A DNA stretch of 64,000 nucleotides from Stenotrophomonas koreensis (GTDB lineage Bacteria; Pseudomonadota; Gammaproteobacteria; Xanthomonadales; Xanthomonadaceae). Below, in pieces: positions 1-9,952 of this stretch (position 1 is its first letter; each line of letters opens with the position of its first letter). A program made the position numbers and the translations under genes. The stretch is from NCBI RefSeq assembly GCF_001431525.1, contig NZ_LDJH01000012.1:62001-126000 (forward strand), written 5' to 3'. The notes beneath the pieces are model-generated. The model made no database searches and was not told where the DNA came from. It saw nothing but the letters and a program-made list of their open reading frames with translations.

Positions 1-1016
1 GCCGCCAGCGGTAGGTTGTGCGCGGCGTTGCTGCCGGCGCCGGGAAAGCCGAAGCCCTTTTCGGTTTCGGCAATCAGATAGGGCAGCGGAGCCGTGTCGT
101 CGCCGGCCTCGGCCAGCGCGGCATCGGCGGCGATGATCGCGCAGGCAAACGCCGCCGGGTCGCGGCCATCGATGATGCGCGGATCAAAACCATTGGCGCG
201 GACGTCCGCGGCCAGCCAGGCCGGCCCGCCTTGCTGCACGATCTGGGTGCGCTGTTCGATCCGGCGACCGTTGAGGATCATCACCGGAATGGCATGCCCA
301 CTGTCCTGGTGACGCCACCAGCGCGGTGCCCAGTCCGAGCCGCGCTGCTCCTCGAAGGCGCCATCGCTGAGGAAGGCGACCAGCGACTCCCCCGGCAGCG
401 GCATATGCACATACTGCAGGGCGGCAAAGCCGAGGTAGCCGCCTTCGCAGACCGCGCCGGCCGTATTCGGGCCGGCATGACTGCCCAGCGGCACGGCCGG
501 CCGGCCCTTGGCATCGATGGCGTAGGAATAGAAATCCTGGCACAGCTGCGCCAGCCCGGCCGCGCTGCGGTCGTAACGGCCGCGCTGGGCCGGCGAGACA
601 TCGCCGGAGAGTGCGTTGACCGCTTCGATCGCGGCCACACAGTGGCCCTGGCCCATCAGCCAGCCACGGGTGTGGCCGCTCAGGGCATTGGCCAGCAGGT
701 AGCCGACGAAGGCCGGCACCATGTTCAGCGAGCCGCCGGTATGGCCTTCCGGGTTGGGTTTGAAATCGGCAGCGGCCAACGGCAATCCCTGCAGGTCGAT
801 CCGGCGCGCATAGGTCATGTGCGCCACCACGCTCATGGCCATGCAGGCCAGGCGATCGGCGGCGCTGAGCAGGTGGTAGCCGTGTTCGGCATCGGCCAGG
901 TGTCCCTGGTCGAGCAGCTGCTGCACCAGGGCATCGGCAGCGGCGACGGTATCGGCGCGGTGCTGGAGCGGGCCGTAGCCGGCCAGCCAGCGTGAACGTG
1001 CGGAAGGAACAGACAT
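1..1016 (-). CDS. Phosphoketolase-family ThDP enzyme (3' end outside window)
   Basis: Likely cleaves xylulose 5-phosphate (or fructose 6-phosphate) to acetyl phosphate and an aldose phosphate in the cytoplasm. The first 338 codons are present; family members are about 750-800 aa. Visible blocks are GQGHCVAAIEAVN, SHAGPNTAGAVCEGGYLG (canonical SHxAPETPGSxHEGGELG) and FLSDGAFEEQ followed by VMILNGRRI, matching the ThDP/metal region. The sequence is clearly divergent from classical Xfp, and relatives are often labelled xylulose 5-phosphate 3-epimerase. ATG at 1016 is preceded by AGGAG. It is the last visible gene of an operon with a PRPP-synthetase-like gene and acetate kinase, which could turn its acetyl phosphate into ATP. 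Family call is good; exact substrate is inferred. Confidence 0.8.
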   Translation of the reverse strand, partial: MSVPSARSRWLAGYGPLQHRADTVAAADALVQQLLDQGHLADAEHGYHLLSAADRLACMAMSVVAHMTYARRIDLQGLPLAAADFKPNPEGHTGGSLNMVPAFVGYLLANALSGHTRGWLMGQGHCVAAIEAVNALSGDVSPAQRGRYDRSAAGLAQLCQDFYSYAIDAKGRPAVPLGSHAGPNTAGAVCEGGYLGFAALQYVHMPLPGESLVAFLSDGAFEEQRGSDWAPRWWRHQDSGHAIPVMILNGRRIEQRTQIVQQGGPAWLAADVRANGFDPRIIDGRDPAAFACAIIAADAALAEAGDDTAPLPYLIAETEKGFGFPGAGSNAAHNLPLA

Positions 1017-1072
1017 CGCAGGGCTCCTGGTGATCATTGTCGTTGCATGCGCGCTTGCCGGGCGCAAGCGGC

Positions 1073-1960
1073 TCAGTCGCGTAGCCCCTGACGCAGGGCA
1101 TCGGCAATCAAGGGCGCCAGTGCGATGCGGTTGCTGGGGTGGGGCACCGCATCGGTGGAAGTGAAACGGGCAAACACCTGCTGCAGCGTTGCGTAGGCGC
1201 TGTCGTCCAGCAGTGCATGCACCACCACGCATTCCGGCGCCGGCAGGCCTTGGGCGATCAGCTGGCGGGCTGCCACCAGCAGGGTATGTCCGGAAGCGGC
1301 AATGTCATCGACCAGCACCGGGGTGTGGTCGCGCCAGTGGCCCAGCTCGGGCACCTGGAGGGTGACATCGCGGTCACCATGCCGGGTCTTGCGCAGCACC
1401 ACCGACGGCGCGCCGATACGTTCGGCGATGGCTGCTGCCCACTGCAGGCTTTCCTCGTCCGGGCCGATGATCAGCGGGCGGCTGACGTGGGCGGCGATCC
1501 AGTCGGCCAGCAGTGGTGCGGCATGCAGGGTGGTGGTCGGGATCGTATACAGCGCCGCCAGGCTGGGGTGGCGGTGCAGGTGCGGATCCACCGTGAGCAG
1601 GCTGTCGAAGGTGGCCGAGAGCACACGCGCAAAGCTGTACGAGCTGACCGCCTCGCCGGGCACGAAGCGTTTGTCCTGGCGCATGTAGGCCAGATACGGC
1701 GCGACCAGGTTCACTTCACGGGCGCCCAGTTCACGCGCGCAATCGGCAGCAAACAGCAGGGCCGCCAGGCCCGGGTCCGGATTGGCCAGGGTGCAGACCA
1801 GGTCCACCACCCGGCCGGCGGGGTCATCGGCCAGCCGCACATGGCTTTCGCCATCGGGAAAACGGCGGCTTTCGATGCGGCCCAGCGCAGCACCGGCATG
1901 GTGGGCCAGCTGGCTGGCGAAAACCTCGTTGCCCGGCAGGGGCAGGATCAGGCGTTGCAT
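1073..1960 (-). CDS. Ribose-phosphate pyrophosphokinase-like protein
   Basis: A 295-aa PRPP synthetase-family protein, expected to convert ribose 5-phosphate and ATP to PRPP and AMP. It keeps the PRPP-binding signature VDDIAASGHTL, the RRFPDGE segment near the N-terminus and a KTR catalytic-loop motif (RKTRHGDRDV). It is shorter than housekeeping bacterial Prs (about 315 aa), and the usual DLHxxQIQGFF block is replaced by VDPHLHRHPSLAALYTIP, closer to the short archaeal-type enzymes. The start at 1960 lies 45 bases after the acetate kinase stop. With the downstream phosphoketolase it forms a pentose-phosphate module, so it is probably a specialised paralog rather than the main prs. Confidence 0.8.
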   Translation of the reverse strand: MQRLILPLPGNEVFASQLAHHAGAALGRIESRRFPDGESHVRLADDPAGRVVDLVCTLANPDPGLAALLFAADCARELGAREVNLVAPYLAYMRQDKRFVPGEAVSSYSFARVLSATFDSLLTVDPHLHRHPSLAALYTIPTTTLHAAPLLADWIAAHVSRPLIIGPDEESLQWAAAIAERIGAPSVVLRKTRHGDRDVTLQVPELGHWRDHTPVLVDDIAASGHTLLVAARQLIAQGLPAPECVVVHALLDDSAYATLQQVFARFTSTDAVPHPSNRIALAPLIADALRQGLRD

Positions 1961-2005
1961 GGCTTGGCGGTTCCTTGTGGCATGGGTCCATCCTCGTGCT
2001 GAAGA

Positions 2006-3220
2006 TTACTGCGCTACGGCCTGGCCGGTGACCACGGCCCAGCCATCGCGGGCGGCAATCCATTCCTCGTTGGTCGGTTCGACCCCGACCCGGACCGTGC
2101 TGTCGGGGCGGGAAATCAACGGGGCATGGCGCGCATTGGCCTGGGCATCGAGCTTGACGCCGAGAAATGCCAGCCCGGCGCAGATGCGTTCACGGATCGG
2201 CGCGTTGTGTTCGCCGATGCCGGCGCTGAACACCAGCAGGTCCAGCCCGCCAAGCCGCGCGGTCAGGCTGCCGATCTCGGCGATGATGCGCTGCACGTAC
2301 AGCGCCAGTGCCAGCCGCGCCTGTTCCCCGCGCTGGCCGGGGTCGTGCTCATGCTGCAGCAGTACCCGCGGGTCGGCCGACAGCCCGGAAACACCGATCA
2401 GTCCGGACTGGTGGTACAGCAGCTGGCCGAGTTCGGCCGGGCCGATTTTTTCCACTTCCATCAGGTAGAGCAGCGCGCCGGGGTCGATGGCGCCACTGCG
2501 GGTGCCCATCATCAGCCCGTCCAGCGCCGAAAAGCCCATCGTGGTGGCCACACTGCGCAGGTTGTGCAGCGCGCACAGGCTGGCGCCGCTGCCCAGGTGG
2601 GCAACGATGGTGCGCCCGCGTGCGATCTGGCCGTGGCGCTCGGCCACGGCGATGGCCAGGTAGCTGTAGGACAGGCCGTGAAAGCCGTAGCGGCGCAGGC
2701 CGCGCTCGAACCAGGCATACGGCAGCGGCAGCAACTGTTCCACCGTGGGCAGGTCGTGATGGAAGCCGGTATCAAAGCAGGCCACCTGCGGAACCTGCGG
2801 GTAGTGCTGCAGCAGGATCTGGATCGCCTCCAGCGCGAAGGGCTGGTGCAGCGGTGCCAGCGGGATGTAGCCGTGCAGTTCGGCCAGCAGCGCCGCATCG
2901 ATGCGCACCGCGGTGAAATGGTGGCTGCCGCCATGCACCACGCGGTGCGCAACCAGCAGCGGGGCGCGGCCGTGCAGCTGCTGCTGGACATGTTCCAGGA
3001 TCAGCCGCAGGGCATCGCGGTAGGGGTGGGCCGGATCCAGCCGCACCGGCCGGACAGCGATGCCGCGGGCGCCAAAGTCCGGGTCCGGCCCGCCGATTCC
3101 CTGCACCTTGCCGTTGCACCACGGGCGGCGCGGCAGGGCGCCGGCCCCGGCCTGGAACAGCGCGAACTTGATGCTCGACGAGCCGCAGTTGAGCACCAGC
3201 AGCGGTTGGTCGTTACGCAT
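2006..3220 (-). CDS. ackA: Acetate kinase
   Basis: A 404-aa acetate kinase, interconverting acetyl phosphate plus ADP and acetate plus ATP. The N-terminus carries the signature VLNCGSSSIKF (N11), followed by VAHRVVHGG, FDTGFH, the YGFHG motif, HLGSGASL, TRSGAIDPG and the C-terminal VFSAGIGEHN. The start at 3220 matches the usual N-terminus; an in-frame ATG at 3244 would add eight residues and sits 3 bases after the upstream permease stop. It lies between an ABC permease and the PRPP-synthetase and phosphoketolase genes. Acetyl phosphate from phosphoketolase is its obvious substrate, giving an ATP-yielding branch of pentose phosphate metabolism. Confidence 0.93.
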   Translation of the reverse strand: MRNDQPLLVLNCGSSSIKFALFQAGAGALPRRPWCNGKVQGIGGPDPDFGARGIAVRPVRLDPAHPYRDALRLILEHVQQQLHGRAPLLVAHRVVHGGSHHFTAVRIDAALLAELHGYIPLAPLHQPFALEAIQILLQHYPQVPQVACFDTGFHHDLPTVEQLLPLPYAWFERGLRRYGFHGLSYSYLAIAVAERHGQIARGRTIVAHLGSGASLCALHNLRSVATTMGFSALDGLMMGTRSGAIDPGALLYLMEVEKIGPAELGQLLYHQSGLIGVSGLSADPRVLLQHEHDPGQRGEQARLALALYVQRIIAEIGSLTARLGGLDLLVFSAGIGEHNAPIRERICAGLAFLGVKLDAQANARHAPLISRPDSTVRVGVEPTNEEWIAARDGWAVVTGQAVAQ

Positions 3221-3246
3221 GTGGGGCCCCGGAAGCGGCGTCATGC

Positions 3247-4377
3247 TCAGCCCATCCGGCTGATGGTGTTGCGGAAGCGGGCCAGCGCCAGCGCAAACAG
3301 CACGCTGCCGATCAGCGCCAGGTACAGGAACGGCTTCCATACCACCTCGATGCCCGCTCCGCGGTACAGGATGGCCTGGCCGAGCTCGACGAAATGGGTG
3401 GTCGGTGCGGCCAGCATCAGGTTCTGCACCAGCGCCGGCATGCTCTCGCGCGGCGTGGCACCGCCGGAAAGCAGCTGCAGCGGCACGATGGTGAGCATCA
3501 TCAGCATGCCGAACTGCGGCATGTTGCGCGCCACCGTGGCCAGGAAGATGCCCATCGAGGTGGTGGCGAACAGGCACAGCAGCGCACCGCTGAAGAACAG
3601 CGGCAGTGAACCTTCCACCGGCACCTGCAGCAGCCCGCGGACCACCAGGTTGAGCGACAGCGCCGAGGCCAGCAGCACCACCAGGCCCATCGACCAGATC
3701 TTGGAGAGCATGATCTGGGCCGGGGTTACCGGCATCACCAGCAGGTGCTCGATGGTGCCGTGCTCGCGCTCGCGGATCAGTGCCGCCCCGGTGAGCACGA
3801 TGGAAAGCATGGTGATGTAGTTGATGGTCTCCATCAGCCCTCCGAACCAGGTGTTGTCCTGCGCCGGGTTGAAGCGCGCGCGCAGCGCCAGCTCCACCGG
3901 TGCAGCAGCACTGCGGCGCTCGCGCTGGACGAATTCGTCGACCTCGGCCAGCACGATCTGCTGCACCGCGCCGCTGCCGGAAAAGGCCTGGCTCATCCGG
4001 GTGGCATCGACATTGAGCTGCAGCGCCGGGCTGCGTCCGGCCAGTACATCGCGCTGGAATCCCTGCGGGATGTACAGCGCGAAGGTGAAGCGGCCGGCGT
4101 CCATGCCCTGGTCCATCTGCGCCATCGTGATCAGCTCCGGCGCGGTGAAGTCCGGCGGGTAGAAGGCGGCGACAAGGCGCTGGGACAGTGCCGAGTCATC
4201 CTCATCGACGATCGCGATCGGGGTCTTGTGCAGGGTCTCGGGCATTGCGGTGGCGGCGGTATACACGCCCACGCTGAACACGTAGACGATCAGCAGCAGC
4301 ATCATCGGGTCGCGCCACAGGCTCCACAGTTCCTTGATGCCCAGTCGGTAGATGGCGACCAGTGCTCCTGTCTGCAT
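3247..4377 (-). CDS. ABC-2 type transporter permease (YhhJ-like)
   Basis: A 376-aa inner-membrane permease of the ABC-2/YhhJ type. An N-terminal hydrophobic helix (about residues 22-42) precedes a long extracytoplasmic domain and a C-terminal group of helices. The loop REREHGTIEHLLVMPVTPAQ is the usual ABC-2 coupling segment. It starts one base after the stop of the large ATPase/permease fusion upstream and is followed closely by ackA. With the HlyD protein and the RbbA-like fusion it forms a complete HlyD-RbbA-YhhJ exporter, probably for drugs, lipids or another hydrophobic substrate. Substrate cannot be read from sequence. Confidence 0.88.
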   Translation of the reverse strand: MQTGALVAIYRLGIKELWSLWRDPMMLLLIVYVFSVGVYTAATAMPETLHKTPIAIVDEDDSALSQRLVAAFYPPDFTAPELITMAQMDQGMDAGRFTFALYIPQGFQRDVLAGRSPALQLNVDATRMSQAFSGSGAVQQIVLAEVDEFVQRERRSAAAPVELALRARFNPAQDNTWFGGLMETINYITMLSIVLTGAALIREREHGTIEHLLVMPVTPAQIMLSKIWSMGLVVLLASALSLNLVVRGLLQVPVEGSLPLFFSGALLCLFATTSMGIFLATVARNMPQFGMLMMLTIVPLQLLSGGATPRESMPALVQNLMLAAPTTHFVELGQAILYRGAGIEVVWKPFLYLALIGSVLFALALARFRNTISRMG

Positions 4378-4378
4378 C

Positions 4379-7213
4379 TCAACGCTCCTGTTTGGCCAGC
4401 AAGGCGATCGCTGCGGCCAGGATCACCGGCACCGCCAGCAGCATCGGCCAGAATGCGCCGGACAGCTCGGCAAACCCCAGTGCCTTGCTGAACACGCCAC
4501 GGGACAGGGTCATGATGTGGGTGGCCGGATAGACCTCGCCGATCAGCCGGGCCGACCCTTCCAGCGAGGTCACCGGGTTGGTCAGGCCGGAGAACTGGGT
4601 GGCCGGGACGATGGTGGCCACCATCGTGATGAACATCGCCGCGATCTGGCTGCGGGTCACGCTGGAGGCGAGCAGGCCCATGCCGGTGGAGGCGAAGCTG
4701 AACACCAGTGCCCCCAGCAGCAGGGTGGCAAAGCTGCCGGTCACCGGCACCCCGAACACGGTGACGGCCAGCAGGCTCATCAGTGCGAAGTTGACCATCG
4801 CCAGCGCCACATAGGGCAGCTGCTTGCCGATCAGGAACTCGCTGCGGGTGACCGGGGTGACGTAGAGGTTGGTGATCGAGCCGGTTTCCTTCTCGCGCAC
4901 CACCGCCAGCGCGGTGAGCATGGCCGGTAGCAGCAGCAACAGCAGCGGGATCACCGCCGGCACCATCGCCGGCAGGCTGCGCACATCCGGGTTGTAACGG
5001 AAGCGGGTCTGTACGCTGGCGCTGGCGGCCGGGGCCAGGCCGCGGGCGGCCAGCTGCTGCAGCAGCCAGTGCTGGTGCATGCCCTGGACATAGCCCTGCA
5101 CGGTCTGCGCGCGCATCGGCATCGCACCGTCCACCCAGGCGCCGATCTGCACCTGGCGCCCGGCCAGCACATCGCGCATGAAGCCGTGCGGGATCTCGAT
5201 GGCCAGGCTCAGCTCGCCGCTGCGCATGCGCTGGTCCAGCGCGGCGTAATCGGCCAGCGGCGGGCGCTGGATGAAATAACGCGAGCCGGACAGCTGCAGT
5301 GCGTAGTCGCGGCTGAGCGTGGTGTCATCGCGGTCGAGCACGGCATAGCGCAGGTTTTCCACGTCCATGCTGATGCCAAAGCCGATCACGAACATCAGCA
5401 GGATCGAGCCGCCCAGCGCCAGTGCGGCGCGGATCGGGTCGCGCTGCAGCTCCAGCGTCTCGCGCCACAGATAGGCCAGCAGCCGCTGCGGACTGAAGTG
5501 CAGTGGCGGCAGCCAGCGTTTGCGGCCAGCGGTTGGCGCGACAGCGGGCGTGTGCGCGGCGGCGGTGGGCAGCATGGTGGCTTGGGTGTCTGTCGGGGGG
5601 GCGGGCGGCGGCATGGCGACCGCGTCACTGGCTTCGATCAGGTAGCCGATGAAGGCTTCCTCCAGCGAAGCGGCGCCGCGCTTGCGCATCAGGTTGGCCG
5701 GGGTGTCGCTGTCGAGCACACGGCCGGCGTGCATCATCGACATCCGGTCGCAGCGCTCGGCCTCGTTCATGAAATGGGTCGAGATGAAGATCGTCACCCG
5801 GTCACGCCGCGACAGTTCCAGCAGCAGCCGCCAGAAGCCGTCGCGGGCCACCGGGTCCACGCCCGAGGTCGGTTCGTCCAGGATCAGCAGCTCCGGCTGG
5901 TGCACCATTGCCACCGCCAGCGACAGCCGTTGCCGGATGCCCAGCGGCAGGCTGTCGGGCAGCTGGTCGCGCACCGGTTCCAGCCCGAAGCGCGCCAGCA
6001 TCTGTGCCACCCGTTGCGGTATGTCGGTGGACGGCACATTGAACAGCTGGGCGTGCAGCACCAGGTTCTGCACCACGCTCAGCTCGCCATACAACGAAAA
6101 GCTCTGTGACATGTAGCCGACCCGGCGGCGGGTGGCGATGTCGCGCGGGTCCAGCGGTTGGCCCAGCAGCCAGGCCTGGCCGCTGCTGGCGGGCAGCAGG
6201 CCGGTAAGCATCTTCATCGTGGTGGTCTTGCCGCAGCCGTTGGAGCCGACAAAGCCGAAGATTTCGCCCCGGCGGATGCGGAAGCTGACCCGGTCCACGG
6301 CCAGGAAGTCGCCAAAGCGCAGGGTCAGCTCGTTGGCGGCGATGGCGATGTCGGCATCGTCCACGCTCAGCGGTGGGATCGTCACCGGCTGGTAATCACG
6401 GGTCTTTTCGGCCGGCAGCAAGGCGATGAAGGCTGCCTCCAGGCTGATGCAGCCGGTGCGCTGCAGCAGCTGCTGCGGGCTGCCGGTGGCCAGGATGCGG
6501 CCGGCGTCCATCGCCACCAGGGCGTCAAAGCGCTGTGCCTCGTCCATGTAGGCGGTGGCCACCAGCACGCTCATCTGCGGCCGGTCCTGGCGGATGCGCC
6601 CGATCAGCTCCCAGAACTGTGCCCGTGCCAGAGGATCGACGCCGGTGGTCGGTTCGTCCAGGATCAGCAGGTCCGGGTCGTGGATCAGTGCGCAGCACAG
6701 GCCCAGTTTCTGCTTCATGCCGCCGGACAGCTTGCCGGCCGGACGCGCCAAAAACGGCGCCAGCCCGGTGGCCCGGGTCAGCGCATCGATCCGCTGCCGG
6801 CGCTCGCCGGCGGCATGGCCGAACAGGCGGGCGAAGAACTGCAGGTTCTCCTCCACCGACAGCGTCGGGTACAGGTTGCGGCCCAGCCCCTGCGGCATGT
6901 AGGCGATGCGCGGGCAGACCCGTTCACGGTGGCGGCGGCTGCGCATGTCGCCACCGAGCACCTGCACGCTGCCCTGCTGGATCCGGCGCGCACCGGCCAC
7001 CAGTGCCAGCAGGCTGGACTTGCCGACCCCGTCCGGGCCGATCAGGCCGACCATCTGCCCGGACGGGATCTGCAGCGTGATATCGGCCAGCGCCACGTTC
7101 TGGCCATAGCGCAGGCTCAGGCCCTGCAGCACCACCACCGGTGCCGCGGCGCTGCCCGGCGGGAGCGGGGAGGCGGGCACGGGCTCACTCGGCCTGGGCC
7201 GGCGCTGGCGCAT
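4379..7213 (-). CDS. RbbA-like ABC transporter: two ATPase domains fused to a permease
   Basis: About 944 aa: two ABC ATPase domains followed by an ABC-2 permease. The first nucleotide-binding domain has Walker [10 protein letters not shown], signature [11 protein letters not shown] and Walker [11 protein letters not shown]. The second has GSNGCGKTT, a weaker signature ([12 protein letters not shown]) and [11 protein letters not shown] low-complexity Pro/Ala/Thr linker leads to the membrane part with [18 protein letters not shown]. This order matches E. coli RbbA (YhhG), known as a ribosome-associated ATPase but encoded in exporter operons. ATG at 7213 overlaps the HlyD gene by 29 bases and has GGAA 9 bases upstream; GTG at 7180, just after the HlyD stop, is the alternative. 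RbbA architecture is clear; transport role is inferred from context. Confidence 0.88.
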   Translation of the reverse strand: MRQRRPRPSEPVPASPLPPGSAAAPVVVLQGLSLRYGQNVALADITLQIPSGQMVGLIGPDGVGKSSLLALVAGARRIQQGSVQVLGGDMRSRRHRERVCPRIAYMPQGLGRNLYPTLSVEENLQFFARLFGHAAGERRQRIDALTRATGLAPFLARPAGKLSGGMKQKLGLCCALIHDPDLLILDEPTTGVDPLARAQFWELIGRIRQDRPQMSVLVATAYMDEAQRFDALVAMDAGRILATGSPQQLLQRTGCISLEAAFIALLPAEKTRDYQPVTIPPLSVDDADIAIAANELTLRFGDFLAVDRVSFRIRRGEIFGFVGSNGCGKTTTMKMLTGLLPASSGQAWLLGQPLDPRDIATRRRVGYMSQSFSLYGELSVVQNLVLHAQLFNVPSTDIPQRVAQMLARFGLEPVRDQLPDSLPLGIRQRLSLAVAMVHQPELLILDEPTSGVDPVARDGFWRLLLELSRRDRVTIFISTHFMNEAERCDRMSMMHAGRVLDSDTPANLMRKRGAASLEEAFIGYLIEASDAVAMPPPAPPTDTQATMLPTAAAHTPAVAPTAGRKRWLPPLHFSPQRLLAYLWRETLELQRDPIRAALALGGSILLMFVIGFGISMDVENLRYAVLDRDDTTLSRDYALQLSGSRYFIQRPPLADYAALDQRMRSGELSLAIEIPHGFMRDVLAGRQVQIGAWVDGAMPMRAQTVQGYVQGMHQHWLLQQLAARGLAPAASASVQTRFRYNPDVRSLPAMVPAVIPLLLLLLPAMLTALAVVREKETGSITNLYVTPVTRSEFLIGKQLPYVALAMVNFALMSLLAVTVFGVPVTGSFATLLLGALVFSFASTGMGLLASSVTRSQIAAMFITMVATIVPATQFSGLTNPVTSLEGSARLIGEVYPATHIMTLSRGVFSKALGFAELSGAFWPMLLAVPVILAAAIALLAKQER

Positions 7214-8318
7214 CCGGCGTGGTTCCGGCCGCGGCCTGTACCGCTGGTGGCACTGACAGCCCGGCGGGCCAGGCCGCCTGCGGATCAAGCTTGAGCCAGG
7301 CCACGCCCGGCACCCCGGTCTTGACCCGGTCCAGGTAGCGCTGCAGCAGCGCCGGGGCGATCTGCGCGCGCACCCGGAACATCAGCTTCTGGCGTTCACT
7401 GGCCGTTTCCACCGTCTTCGGGGTGAACTGGGCCTGGCTGGCCACGAACGAGACGCGGGCCGGGATGGCGATGTCCGGCGCGGTGTCGAGCACGATGCGG
7501 ACCTCGCTGCCCAGCGCGATGCGCCCGGCCACGGTCTCCGGCACAAAGAAGGTCATGTAGACATCGGACAGGTCGAGCAGGCTGAGCACGCGGCCGCCGC
7601 TTCCCAGCACTTCGCCGGGTTGGGCCACGCGCACCTGCACCCGGCCGTCGCGGGGCGCGCGCAGCACGCTGTCGTCGATGTCGGCCTGGATCCGGGCCAC
7701 GGTGGCGGTGGCAGCCTCGACGTTGGAACGTGCGCCCACGACCTGGGCCTGGGCCGCGCTGACGGCGGCTTCAGCGGCGGCGACCTGGGCGCGGCTGGCC
7801 GCCACGCTGGCTTCGATCGCGCGCACGCTGGCGCGGGTGTCATCCAGCTCCTGGGCCGAGGCGGCGCCGGCCCGGGTCAGGGCCTGGGTGCGGGCCAGAC
7901 GCCTGCTCGCCGCCTCCCATTGCGCCTGCGCCTGCGCCACCAGTGCCTGTGCGGCCGCCACGTCGCTCTGGCGCAGTGCCACCTGGGCCAGGGCTGCCGT
8001 CACCGCATGGCCGGCCTGGGCCTGCATCGCTTCGGCTTCATGCTTCTGTGCCTGCAGGCTGTCCAGCTGCATCGTGGCCAGGGCCTGCCCGGCCTGCACG
8101 AAGTCGCCCTCATCGACCAGGATCTCGCTCACCCGTCCGGGTAGCCGGGTGGCGACATCGATCTCGGTGGCCTCGATGCGGCCATTGCCGCTGACAAAGC
8201 CCTCGCCCGGACCGCTCTGGCGCAGGCCCTGCCAGGCCCACCAGCCGAGCAGACCGGCCAGTGCAGCGATGGCCAGCACGATCAGCGGCTTGTTCTTGAT
8301 GAAGGCAACAGGATTCAT
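7185..8318 (-). CDS. HlyD-family membrane-fusion (periplasmic adaptor) protein
   Basis: A 377-aa periplasmic adaptor for the ABC exporter encoded downstream. A single N-terminal anchor (about residues 9-30) is followed by a biotinyl-lipoyl half ([20 protein letters not shown]). A long Ala/Gln-rich coiled-coil hairpin spans about residues 90-200, followed by the second lipoyl half ([20 protein letters not shown]) and a beta-barrel domain. It is the first gene of the apparent HlyD-RbbA-permease-ackA-prs-phosphoketolase operon. A Pro/Ala-rich C-terminal tail overlaps the ATPase start. Analogous to E. coli YhiI in the yhiI-rbbA-yhhJ operon. Confidence 0.9.
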   Translation of the reverse strand: MNPVAFIKNKPLIVLAIAALAGLLGWWAWQGLRQSGPGEGFVSGNGRIEATEIDVATRLPGRVSEILVDEGDFVQAGQALATMQLDSLQAQKHEAEAMQAQAGHAVTAALAQVALRQSDVAAAQALVAQAQAQWEAASRRLARTQALTRAGAASAQELDDTRASVRAIEASVAASRAQVAAAEAAVSAAQAQVVGARSNVEAATATVARIQADIDDSVLRAPRDGRVQVRVAQPGEVLGSGGRVLSLLDLSDVYMTFFVPETVAGRIALGSEVRIVLDTAPDIAIPARVSFVASQAQFTPKTVETASERQKLMFRVRAQIAPALLQRYLDRVKTGVPGVAWLKLDPQAAWPAGLSVPPAVQAAAGTTPDAPAPAQAE

Positions 8319-8713
8319 GCCGGCTCACCGCACGAGCGCGTCAACCGGCCGGCAACCGCAGCACGGCAGACGGCGGGCTGCCCGGCAGCGGCAGCCGAGC
8401 GCAGTGCTGACACGCGCGCAGCCGGTGCCGGATCGGCCGCTGGCCTGCCGTACCCCCCGTGGCGCCCTGCCATGACAGTCAGGGGCTGTGGTCGCTGGAA
8501 GTGCAAGAGCCTGGTCATTTTGCGTTCATCCCTGTGGTCGGCCGATTCTAGGCCAACTCCCCTCCTGCTGGCGTTGCGCCGGATCATTGCCCGCTGCTGC
8601 ACAGGTCGTGCAGGTCGGGCGAGCCTGCCGCGCCCTGGTGGGGCAGGGCAGGAGACAGTGATGATCGGTCCTGTGCACCTGGCCGCGAGCAGTTGTCGGC
8701 GGGGCCGGCGGGC
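8319..8713. other. Intergenic region upstream of the HlyD operon
   Basis: No convincing gene is seen in these 395 bases. The region should hold the promoter of the minus-strand HlyD operon and the end of the MFS transcript. A TAGAAT hexamer on the minus strand near 8547 could be a -10 box, but no good -35 is paired with it. Short inverted sequences such as CCTGCC...GGCAGG (about 8624-8652) lack a T-run. Confidence 0.4.
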
Positions 8714-9952
8714 TCAGTGCAGTTGGCGCAGGTCGAGCCGGCGCAGTGCCGGGTTGCGCCAGGCGGTAATGGCCACCACCGCCAGCACTGCGCTGCCACC
8801 GAGCAGCATCGCCGGCAGCAGGCCCAGCACACGGGCCATGCTGCCGGCATAAAACGCGCCCAGCTCATTGGAGGAGCTGATGAAGATGCCGTTGATCGAG
8901 GACACCCGGCCGCGCATCGCATCCGGGGTGGCGAGCTGGAAGATGGTCTGCCTCACCACCACTGAAACGCCGTCAAACGCGCCGTAGCAGAGCAGGAAGA
9001 ACGCCGCCACCCAGAGCTGGCGGCTGCTGGCAAAACCGAGGATCGACAGCCCGAAACCGGCCGCAGCGGCCAGCAGCAGCCAGCCGGCGTGGCGCCCGGG
9101 CGGGTGCCGTGTCAGCCAGATGCCGACCACCAGCGCGCCCAGTGCCGGCGCAGCGCGCAGCAGGCCCAGGGCCTGGGGGCCGGCGGCAAGCACGTCGTTG
9201 ATGAAGGCCGGCAGCATCGCCACCACGCCGCCGAGCAGTACCGAAAACATGTCCAGCGCCATCGCCCCGAGCATGATCGGGGTGCGCCAGACAAAGCGCG
9301 CACCTTCGGCGATCGAGGTGAAAATCGGCTGCGCCGGTCCTGCCGGTGGATGGTCGTCCACCCGCAGCCGCCACAGCGCCAGGCCGGCCAGGCCGGCACA
9401 GAGCATGGCCACGGCATAGGCCAGTGCGCTGTCGCCCAGTGCGATCAGGCCACCGCCGATGGCCGGGCCGGCCACCAGCGCCGTGGTGAAGGTGATGCTG
9501 CCCAGGCTTGCCCCGCCGGCATAGTGCTGGCGCGGCAATACCCGTGCGAACAGCGCCATGTAGACCGGGGTCAGGAAGGCGCGGACCATGCCGGTCAGCG
9601 CGATGGCCGCATACACCGGCCAGACCCCGATGGCGGCCAGGGCCGGGTGGGTGGAGGCCAGCAGCGCGGCGGCGGTCAGCAGCAGGCCGGTGCAGGCGAA
9701 AAGACCCAGCCGGCGGCGACGCAGGTGGTCGACCAGATGGCCGGCGAACGGAGCCACGCAGAAGTAGGGCAGCACCTCGGCCAGCCCGACCAGGCCCAGC
9801 GCCAGTGGATCACCGGTGCGCTGGTACAGCTGCCAGCCCACCGCCACCGCGACAATCTGGTAAGACAGCATCGCGCCGATGCGGTACGCCAGCAGCCACC
9901 TCAGCCCGGGCAGACGCAGCAGTGGCCAGGCCGAGGTGCTGCTCATGCTCAT
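8714..9952 (-). CDS. MFS transporter (EntS/MFS_3-like)
   Basis: A 412-aa major facilitator with about 12 hydrophobic segments. The loop LVDHLRRRRLG between helices 2 and 3 and the conserved PDAMRGRVSSINGIFI segment between helices 10 and 11 are typical of the MFS_3 (EntS-like) exporters. It shares four bases with the end of sufE, so the two genes are translationally coupled. Substrate is unknown; the family includes siderophore and macrolide exporters. Ends with a short charged cytoplasmic tail. Confidence 0.85.
   Translation of the reverse strand: MSMSSTSAWPLLRLPGLRWLLAYRIGAMLSYQIVAVAVGWQLYQRTGDPLALGLVGLAEVLPYFCVAPFAGHLVDHLRRRRLGLFACTGLLLTAAALLASTHPALAAIGVWPVYAAIALTGMVRAFLTPVYMALFARVLPRQHYAGGASLGSITFTTALVAGPAIGGGLIALGDSALAYAVAMLCAGLAGLALWRLRVDDHPPAGPAQPIFTSIAEGARFVWRTPIMLGAMALDMFSVLLGGVVAMLPAFINDVLAAGPQALGLLRAAPALGALVVGIWLTRHPPGRHAGWLLLAAAAGFGLSILGFASSRQLWVAAFFLLCYGAFDGVSVVVRQTIFQLATPDAMRGRVSSINGIFISSSNELGAFYAGSMARVLGLLPAMLLGGSAVLAVVAITAWRNPALRRLDLRQLH

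Noticed and set aside
2126-3820. Long plus-strand open frame opposite ackA and the ABC permease
   Set aside because: It mirrors the codon structure of the well-supported minus-strand genes and has no recognisable domain, as expected in GC-rich DNA.
8315-8602. Small minus-strand gene upstream of the HlyD gene
   Set aside because: Arg/Ala-rich product without family features and no convincing start; more likely the operon's upstream region.
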